DNA of 64,000 nt, from positions 1,287,488 to 1,351,487 of the forward strand of contig NZ_CP054306.1 of the NCBI RefSeq assembly GCF_018282115.1, in the 5' to 3' direction. Made by a program: the position numbers and the translations under genes. Origin of the DNA: Synechocystis sp. PCC 7338 (GTDB lineage: Bacteria > Cyanobacteriota > Cyanobacteriia > Cyanobacteriales > Microcystaceae). This document shows positions 58,112-64,000 of this stretch, one piece after another; position 1 is the stretch's first letter; every line of letters starts with the position of its first letter. The notes beneath the pieces were generated by a model. That model was not told the origin of the DNA. It made no database searches and saw nothing but the letters and a program-made list of their open reading frames with translations.

Positions 58112-58747
58112 TTAATCACAGCGTTTGATAGAGCAATAATTACCAGCCAAAGGGCAATAACGGCAATTTGCCGCCGAGGCATTAGGCTTGGGAATATCCT
58201 TACTAGTCAAGATTTGAAGAATAGCATGGAGTTCGCCGATAAAATCCTGATCAATCATGGAGTGGGGAACATCCTCAATAGAATCAGAGTAAATTAAGCG
58301 GCCATTTAATTTCCGTCCTTGGCACTTTTCTTTCGTGGTATCGGCGTGGGGAATCAACATCATATAAAGCAGAACTTGGTAGTAATGAAAGGGTCGTTTG
58401 CGCCCACTTTTGCAATCTTCGACAATAATTTCGTCGTCGTTGTAGGCAACAATGTCAGGACGACCAGCAATGCAAATGTCAAAAGATTTGCCGACTACCT
58501 TTTGGGAATTTTCTTCTTCGATGGCGACATCGTATCCCTGTTGACGCAGAGATTCTGCCCGTTCAATCACCATCTGATCGTGGATTGTGCAGTCGAAATC
58601 ACTGGGAGGCAAAGTTAGTTGATGCTGGGTTTTTAGCCAAGCGGCGAAGAAGCAGGGATCTTCTTCAGCCATGAGTTTGGCAAGGGTTGTAACCCAGGCA
58701 TAGGGACGAAAGCGTTGCTTGATTTGGGGAAGGAAGGATTGAACCAT
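58112..58747 (-). CDS. Cas4-like PD-(D/E)XK nuclease, stand-alone
   Basis: 211 residues. The nuclease core reads GRPDIVAYNDDEIIVEDCKSG (Asp98, Asp111, Lys113), followed by a Q-x3-Y motif QVLLY (124-128). Four C-terminal Cys (195, 198, 205, 210; CRYCPLAGNYC) plus Cys32 near the N-terminus fit the [4Fe-4S] layout of Cas4 and AddB. No CRISPR array or other cas gene lies in this window. It may act in repair or defence. Confidence 0.85.
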   Translation of the reverse strand: MVQSFLPQIKQRFRPYAWVTTLAKLMAEEDPCFFAAWLKTQHQLTLPPSDFDCTIHDQMVIERAESLRQQGYDVAIEEENSQKVVGKSFDICIAGRPDIVAYNDDEIIVEDCKSGRKRPFHYYQVLLYMMLIPHADTTKEKCQGRKLNGRLIYSDSIEDVPHSMIDQDFIGELHAILQILTSKDIPKPNASAANCRYCPLAGNYCSIKRCD

Positions 58748-58798
58748 AATTGGTAAAGTAAAAAAATTGGGATAAAAGTTGACAGTTGATGATGGGAT

Positions 58799-59149
58799 TT
58801 AGCGGGCCCGCTGTTTGGTTTGGTGATGCCAGTAAGCGGTGACAATTTGCGTATTGGTGATTGTTGGCTGACAGATTACCCGCAATCCCCGCAAAGCATC
58901 AGTCATTTTTGCGTAAGGGCTTTGGCGAAGAAGGCGATCGGTCAGGGTGAAGCGCACTGATCCGTGGCTATAGTCTTGCTGCCCATAGGTTAGGGCAACC
59001 TGAATCATGGCGGTATTAATGGCCCGTTGTTGCTGGCGACGTTGGAGATGATTGTCATCTTTGTAGGAGTTAAATGATGTGATGGTTTCACTGGGGATGA
59101 TGTTGGCATCCTGTTGGATTAGTTGGTTCAGAGTGGATTGTTTGCCCAT
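58799..59149 (-). CDS. Small DUF4258-like protein
   Basis: 116 residues. After a polar N-terminal helix region (QRRQQQRAINTAMIQVALTYG) the chain gives FTLTDRLLRQSP, then MTDALRGLRVICQPTITNTQIVTAYWH. This order (helix, beta hairpin, LrGLxVI ... IVTxY) is that of DUF4258, a RelE-fold-like family sometimes acting as toxins. It lies 51 nt upstream of the Cas4-like gene and on the same strand, so the two are likely cotranscribed. No antitoxin is obvious next to it. Confidence 0.65.
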   Translation of the reverse strand: MGKQSTLNQLIQQDANIIPSETITSFNSYKDDNHLQRRQQQRAINTAMIQVALTYGQQDYSHGSVRFTLTDRLLRQSPYAKMTDALRGLRVICQPTITNTQIVTAYWHHQTKQRAR

Positions 59150-59453
59150 AGGATTAAAGTCAGGAGTTAAATTGGAGTTGGGAATCAGGCAGGTTAATGG
59201 TGGTTATGGCTTTTCTTTGACTGGCCCATCACCAGGTTGGGAACCTTCTCTCAGGGGTCTTGGGGGTATGCCCTCTCGGTCTTCAGTTGTCTGCCCTCGA
59301 CAATTCCAGATTAGATATTGCAACGCCTAGAAACCAGTGTTGTTAAATGAACTTAAGCGCAGTCTTAACTTCACTTATTTTCACTAAACGTCACTGGTCA
59401 GATCCCAGAACCTCTTGGTAGATTGAAAAGCATACGGGATTTTTAACAAAAAA
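59150..59453. other. Intergenic region upstream of NACHT gene
   Basis: About 300 bp between divergent genes. I saw no gene, no clear operator and no RNA structure; the NACHT promoter must lie here. Confidence 0.4.
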
Positions 59454-62400
59454 ATGAGCGAGAAACCCAAACAGAGTCGCAAGCGCAGTTTCCCCGTTAA
59501 GCCCCAAGCATTACTTCTTTTGGAAAAAACCATGAGAGAGAAAGGGTTCACTTACTCGACTCAAGAGCAAATGTATGAAGAATTATGGGAAAGGACAGGA
59601 AGAACGATAAGTATTGATACAGTAAAAAATTTTTTCAACCCACAATTTGGTCATCACCCACAAAGAAATACTATTCAAGCTCTGGCAACAACTCTTGGAT
59701 TGATGCCAGAGGACTTAGTCGAGGGATGGGCTACATCGACAGTTTCCAAAGCGGCCTCACTAAACACTTCAGCAATCACCATAGATCCCTCTACTTTTCA
59801 AAGAATGCTTGATAAAAAGATACGAGAGTCAACAGCTAATATATTTTTAAGTGGCAATTTAAAAAGTGCAAAGCTATATGTGCCACTAGGACTAATTGAA
59901 CGAAAAGAAAAATCAAGACATGGAGAGGTTAAGCCTGAACACGGATCAGTTTTATATCGGGCGAATGAATACGAAATTTCCCGTGAATTTGAAAATGATC
60001 AATTTTTGACTGAAGTCTTGCTACAAGGGAATAGTCCGAAAAGCTCAGGTCGTAGAATAGCTATTATTGGTGAACCGGGATCTGGTAAATCAACTCGCTT
60101 ACGACAAATTTCGATGTGGCTTATGGAGCAATCATCAGAAAATTATGTTATCTGGATTTCATTAGCTGATCTTCGTGGTTATTCCTTAGAAGATTATTTA
60201 TTGAATAAATGGCTGAAAGAAACTTTAAATCAACGAGACACCAGCGAAGATGCTCAAGATAAGTTAGTCAAAATATTTAATCAGGGGAATGTCTGGCTAT
60301 TGCTTGATGGCATTGATGAAATGGGATTATCAGGAAATCCTTTAGCCTGGGTTAATAATCAAATTCGAGGTTGGATAGATCAAGCAAAAATCATAGTAAC
60401 GTGTCGCATTAATGTCTGGGATGGTAACCGTCAAGCCTTAAATCAGTTTGATGTTTATCGCAATTTAGATTTTTTTGATGATCAACGTAATCTATTTATT
60501 GTTAAGTTTTTAGATAATCCCGAATTATCTGGTGGTTTAATTGATGAATTGGGCAAGCCAGGAAAAGAAAGAATTAGTGATTTAGCCAAAAATCCCCTAC
60601 GACTAACGCTTATTTGTCGTTCATGGCAAAAACGACAAGGTAAATTACCTGATACTAAAGCGGGACTTTACCAAGAATGTGTTGATGCTTATTACGATTG
60701 GAAAGAGGAACCCAAAACTACAAAAGCTCAACGAAAGAAGTTAAATAAAGCTTTAGGAGAATTAGCCAAACAAGCTTTAGACCGGGATGATTTTAGGTTT
60801 CGTTTGACTGAAGCGCAAATAACTGAAGTTTTAGGAGAATCAGACGAGGGTTTATTTAAACTAGCTCTAGATGTAGGTTGGCTAAATGAAATTGGTAAAG
60901 CAAAGGAAAATTATCAAAAAATTTATGCTTTCTTTCATCCTAGCTTTCAAGAATATTTCGCAGCATTAGCAATAGATAAATCTGAATTTTTACTGAATCA
61001 TATTCCTGATAATCCACAAAAAGGAGTTTATAGGATTTTTGAATCACAATGGATTGAAGTTACTTTACTTTGGATTGGTTTACCTAGTGTGAATGATGAT
61101 CAAAAAAACAAATTAATCAATCAATTAGTTTATTTTAATTATGAGCCAAAATCTGCCTACATTTATCAAATAAGGGCATTAATAATTGCTACTGAGCTCA
61201 TTTCTGAGTTTCATGATTGTGAAATAGTTGATACAATTCTTGACTGTGCGATTAGTTACGCATTTGGAGATTGGGATCAAAAAAATCAAGAGTTAATAGA
61301 GTATCCCAAAAATCAAGATTTTAGGAATAAAATAAAAGCTTGTTCACATCCAAAGCTCCTCAAAAAAATAGAAGATAAATTGGTACTTTTGTCGGAAAAT
61401 GTGCCTAATTGTAGCTTATTTGATCTTGCTGCAATTATTTTAGATAAAAATCCTGACAATACCATAGCACAAAAAATTGTTAATCATTATTCAACACGTT
61501 TTCCTGATCGTAACTATACAATTGATGACTATTACAGACATTTAGGGTTTAAAAATTATGAAGGCTTTGTTAACACTTTAAGCCGAATGTATGAGGGTGA
61601 TTATGGATCTGATTTATTTTGGCAATGCTATGAACAAAACAAGAATAAACTTAAGGTAACTAAGTTTGAAGATTCCAATAATATAAAAGGCTTTTTGAAA
61701 AATAGTTTAAATTTTGTTTTCACAGACAATAACAAGAATATTTTTCAAGATAATAATGAAGCTAAAGACATAACTGAATTAGTTGGCGATTATGAATGGG
61801 TATGGCTAAATAAAAATAGTCTTGATAATCAATTTGTGATTGATTTATTTGTCGATAATCCTAGCTATCTATTTTCATCTAGTGGACTAGTCTTATTTTT
61901 GGATAATGCAATAGTCGAGAAAAATGGCTTGTTAATTAATATTATAGAAAACAATATTACTGATTTTGATTCAGACCAAAGTTATGCTTTTAACATTGAA
62001 AATGCTTTTCTACAATGCTTAGATAATATAACCAATTGGATGGATTATGTACTTTCTTGTGATACAGCCAATGATTTGATCAACCAAACACTTGAATATG
62101 ACTACTTCCGTTATAAAAATCCTGAATCTACACTTTCTATGGATTTATATTATGACAAATTAAGACAGTCAATAATCAAAAAAGAATATGGAGAAGTTCC
62201 AGGAAATATATTTAAAATTGGGATAAAAACGACAAATATTAATATATTTTTGGCTATTTTTGATTTTATAGTGGATTTAACAAAATACTACGACTATTTG
62301 ATAAGTTATAGACTTATGGATGAGATGTTATTAAAATCATTTAGTTTTAATGGTGATTATTATCTCCCCGTTAAAATAGTTGATTATTTTGCAAATAGAA

Positions 62401-62822
62401 TCAATTACTCAGAATTTCATAAGCGATGGTTTAATTATAGATTTTCCGATCAATTACCAGATCGTCAATATCTAAATCGACAAGTCTCAAATCAATCTTT
62501 TTTCCTCTCAATCAAAACTGAAAATTTAAACTCAATTACTAGTGAAATAAAATTACTAAAGCGTTTCAAAAGGCGATTTCTCCAATCTATTCCTGCAGAA
62601 ATTAAACCTCAACTTCAAGCATTAATCAATAGTCAATATCAAACAGTGGATATAAATTCAGATGATTTAATTGACCAGATTGAAGAAATCATTTTAGCGA
62701 TTAGAGACGAGCTACAGGTAGACGAATTTAATTTATTCCTAGACAACAAAAATCCTAGCCAGCTATTACTTGATTTGCGTGATCAATTCAGCGACTTAGT
62801 AAATATTGAATGGAATCGCTAA
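59454..62822 (+). CDS. NACHT-domain NTPase, candidate NLR-like defence protein
   Basis: 1122 residues. Residues 1-95 are a basic helical domain resembling a Cro/CI-type helix-turn-helix (RTISIDTVKNFFNPQ ... RNTIQALATTLGL). The NACHT module (about 200-400) has Walker A GEPGSGKST (206-214), Walker B WLLLDGIDEMG (about 281-291) and sensor IIVTCR. A winged-helix-like segment ends with FFHPSFQEYFAALAI. The last 600 residues are an AT-rich, Asn/Asp-rich helical region I do not recognise, presumably the sensor. Several bacterial NACHT proteins protect against phage, so an immune role is a fair inference. There is no separate effector domain such as a nuclease or TIR. Confidence 0.9.
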   Translation: MSEKPKQSRKRSFPVKPQALLLLEKTMREKGFTYSTQEQMYEELWERTGRTISIDTVKNFFNPQFGHHPQRNTIQALATTLGLMPEDLVEGWATSTVSKAASLNTSAITIDPSTFQRMLDKKIRESTANIFLSGNLKSAKLYVPLGLIERKEKSRHGEVKPEHGSVLYRANEYEISREFENDQFLTEVLLQGNSPKSSGRRIAIIGEPGSGKSTRLRQISMWLMEQSSENYVIWISLADLRGYSLEDYLLNKWLKETLNQRDTSEDAQDKLVKIFNQGNVWLLLDGIDEMGLSGNPLAWVNNQIRGWIDQAKIIVTCRINVWDGNRQALNQFDVYRNLDFFDDQRNLFIVKFLDNPELSGGLIDELGKPGKERISDLAKNPLRLTLICRSWQKRQGKLPDTKAGLYQECVDAYYDWKEEPKTTKAQRKKLNKALGELAKQALDRDDFRFRLTEAQITEVLGESDEGLFKLALDVGWLNEIGKAKENYQKIYAFFHPSFQEYFAALAIDKSEFLLNHIPDNPQKGVYRIFESQWIEVTLLWIGLPSVNDDQKNKLINQLVYFNYEPKSAYIYQIRALIIATELISEFHDCEIVDTILDCAISYAFGDWDQKNQELIEYPKNQDFRNKIKACSHPKLLKKIEDKLVLLSENVPNCSLFDLAAIILDKNPDNTIAQKIVNHYSTRFPDRNYTIDDYYRHLGFKNYEGFVNTLSRMYEGDYGSDLFWQCYEQNKNKLKVTKFEDSNNIKGFLKNSLNFVFTDNNKNIFQDNNEAKDITELVGDYEWVWLNKNSLDNQFVIDLFVDNPSYLFSSSGLVLFLDNAIVEKNGLLINIIENNITDFDSDQSYAFNIENAFLQCLDNITNWMDYVLSCDTANDLINQTLEYDYFRYKNPESTLSMDLYYDKLRQSIIKKEYGEVPGNIFKIGIKTTNINIFLAIFDFIVDLTKYYDYLISYRLMDEMLLKSFSFNGDYYLPVKIVDYFANRINYSEFHKRWFNYRFSDQLPDRQYLNRQVSNQSFFLSIKTENLNSITSEIKLLKRFKRRFLQSIPAEIKPQLQALINSQYQTVDINSDDLIDQIEEIILAIRDELQVDEFNLFLDNKNPSQLLLDLRDQFSDLVNIEWNR

Positions 62823-62903
62823 ATATTTTTATGGAGTCAATTATGTTAAACTAAGCGTAAATTATTCTCATTAAATAAATAAATTTATCCAGAAATAATA
62901 ATA

Positions 62904-63128
62904 ATGAACGCTATTGAATTCACGGCTAAAATCAGTCAAGGAATGATCGACATTTCAAAAGAATATGATCAAGAACTTCAAGAAGAATTAGAAGTAAAAG
63001 TTATTGTTAAACCCAAACGAAAAAAACGTTTAATGGATCGACTCGCAGAAAATCCAGTTTCTGTTGAAGGATGGCGTAATCTAACAAGAGATGAAATCAA
63101 CCTTAATATTGATCATCACTTGGAATAA
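62904..63128 (+). CDS. Small antitoxin-like protein
   Basis: 74 residues: a beta-rich start MNAIEFTAKISQGMIDISKEY, a central ELEVKVIVKPKRKKR, and a C-terminal helix ending RDEINLNIDHHLE. This is the shape of cyanobacterial AbrB/Phd-type antitoxins with a toxin-binding C-terminal tail. No toxin gene follows before the convergent ABA4-like gene, so it may be orphan, or linked to the NACHT gene 80 bp upstream. No good ribosome site was seen. Confidence 0.6.
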   Translation: MNAIEFTAKISQGMIDISKEYDQELQEELEVKVIVKPKRKKRLMDRLAENPVSVEGWRNLTRDEINLNIDHHLE

Positions 63129-63179
63129 TTTGTAGCAAAAAGGGGCAGACTTAATACCCCTATCTGTTACTTGAAGCGA

Positions 63180-63644
63180 TTAGCCAATCTCCGTTTGGGG
63201 CGTTTCCGTTGTCGAGTCATTCCCCTTGCCCCACTGTTTGGTAATACCCCCCGTGAGCAGATGGGACAGCAGACCAATGGGCCCAGCGAATAGACATAAA
63301 ACTAGGGAATGTACCGTCCAAACACCAGTTTCCCGTCCCTGCCAATAAATCCAGCGACCCACAAACAAATCCATCACTAGATAGTGGACCCAACCCACAG
63401 CCATAATTTTTTCGTCAGCAAAAGCTTGGGCAATAACCGATAACTCTGGACTGGCCAACGCCGCCGCCGATTCGGAACCCAAGGAACCGATAAATAAAAA
63501 TAGATAAACCGCAGCTAAAATGGCGATCGGGACCAGGGACTTCATCACCTTTTCCGTCCATTGCCACCGTGGCAGTAGAATCATCAAGCCCCAAAACGGC
63601 AACACAAACAGATTGCTGAGATTAAAAAGTAGTTCAGTAGCCAT
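63180..63644 (-). CDS. ABA4-like membrane protein (DUF4281)
   Basis: 154 residues from MATELLFNLSNLFVLPFWGLMILLP; an upstream in-frame ATG at 63683 adds 13 unlikely residues. Four hydrophobic segments are visible, with WVHYLVMDLFVGRWIYWQ and LVLCLFAGPIGLLSHLLTG, the hallmarks of the ABA4 family. Plant ABA4 is needed for neoxanthin synthesis; cyanobacterial roles are unclear but may involve carotenoids or the thylakoid membrane. Confidence 0.88.
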   Translation of the reverse strand: MATELLFNLSNLFVLPFWGLMILLPRWQWTEKVMKSLVPIAILAAVYLFLFIGSLGSESAAALASPELSVIAQAFADEKIMAVGWVHYLVMDLFVGRWIYWQGRETGVWTVHSLVLCLFAGPIGLLSHLLTGGITKQWGKGNDSTTETPQTEIG

Positions 63645-63823
63645 TTTCAATAACAGTTGCTTACCCACAACTCGATAGAACAATTTAGAGTATAAAAGAA
63701 TTTACAGAATCATGCTGGGCAGGCGATCGCCTAAGGTAACAGTTAAGCATTTGTTAAATTCTGTTGCCTAGAAAAAAAGCGAGTTAAAATAAAAAATCAA
63801 AGATTTCCTTTTCGGATATCGCC

Positions 63824-64000
63824 ATGGCAACAATTACCATCGAAGAAGCCCAAGCAACCCTAGCCGATTTAATCCATAATTTAGAACCAGGAGAGGAATT
63901 GATAATTACCGAAAATAACATTCCTCTAGCAAAAATTATTCCACAAATGCCAGTTACACGTAAACGCCCTGGCCCTGGATTGTGCAAAGGTATGATCATA
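63824..64000 (+). CDS. Phd/YefM-type antitoxin, cut by window edge
   Basis: 59 codons are visible from ATG 63824 and the frame is still open: MATITIEEAQATLADLIHNL, then PGEELIITENNIPLAKIIP. This is the Phd fold for type II antitoxins; the visible end GLCKGMII corresponds to the toxin-binding tail. A VapC or similar toxin is expected just beyond the window. Confidence 0.8.
   Translation, partial: MATITIEEAQATLADLIHNLEPGEELIITENNIPLAKIIPQMPVTRKRPGPGLCKGMII

Overview
The window is chromosomal DNA of a unicellular cyanobacterium very close to Synechocystis sp. PCC 6803 but, judging from recalled protein sequences (for example the Gun4 protein), probably not that strain; a sister strain such as PCC 6714 is plausible. 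Supporting signs are a D1 (psbA) gene with the characteristic 49-nt AU-rich leader, acsF, gun4, a solanesyl/prenyl diphosphate synthase, very frequent HIP1 palindromes (GCGATCGC), and AMIN-domain TonB-dependent receptors. Gene order joins blocks that, from memory of PCC 6803 locus tags, lie at several places there, so local rearrangement is likely.

Region 1 (1-28.5 kb) is a large iron/siderophore island. On the minus strand, downstream of a strong Fur-box match, lie two exporter-fold half ABC transporters flanking a siderophore-binding lipoprotein and a Cys-rich DUF1636 protein. Next come a periplasmic MORN-repeat protein and an unusual TonB with a long C-terminal extension. Divergent from tonB runs exbB-exbD-receptor, with a Fur box. 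Then follow a methyltransferase, an AraC/PchR-type regulator split at a canonical -1 slippery heptamer, a second receptor, a binding lipoprotein, a sucrase/ferredoxin-like protein and an MFS transporter (an AT-rich, probably transferred block). A third set consists of an AraC regulator and receptor, convergent with a complete FecBCDE-type ABC importer. Two receptor genes carry about 21-bp-spaced direct repeats upstream that look like AraC-family operators.

Region 2 (28.5-42 kb) is housekeeping: Uma2-family protein, ligA, speA, psbA, PPK2, a CDF transporter, GDP-mannose dehydratase and GDP-fucose synthase, acsF and gun4. Region 3 (42-51 kb, mostly minus strand) has a glycine-rich membrane protein, an rRNA pseudouridine synthase, prenyl diphosphate synthase, an ABC-2 permease, a CobW GTPase, hisIE, a cNMP-domain protein, a GT9 glycosyltransferase and a glutathionyl-hydroquinone reductase. 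It also holds a 36-codon membrane protein and a possible structured RNA.

Region 4 (51-52.6 kb) is a gene graveyard: a decayed ORF with several in-frame stops, a kinase lacking its catalytic core, and probable tails of a ClC channel and a PIN-domain protein. Region 5 (52.6-64 kb) has an SLC12-like transporter, a DmeF-type metal exporter, sufE and a FGGY sugar kinase. It ends in accessory genes: a stand-alone Cas4-like nuclease, a DUF4258-like protein, a 1122-residue NACHT NTPase with an N-terminal helix-turn-helix-like region (a candidate NLR-like immune protein), antitoxin-like ORFs, and an ABA4-like membrane protein.
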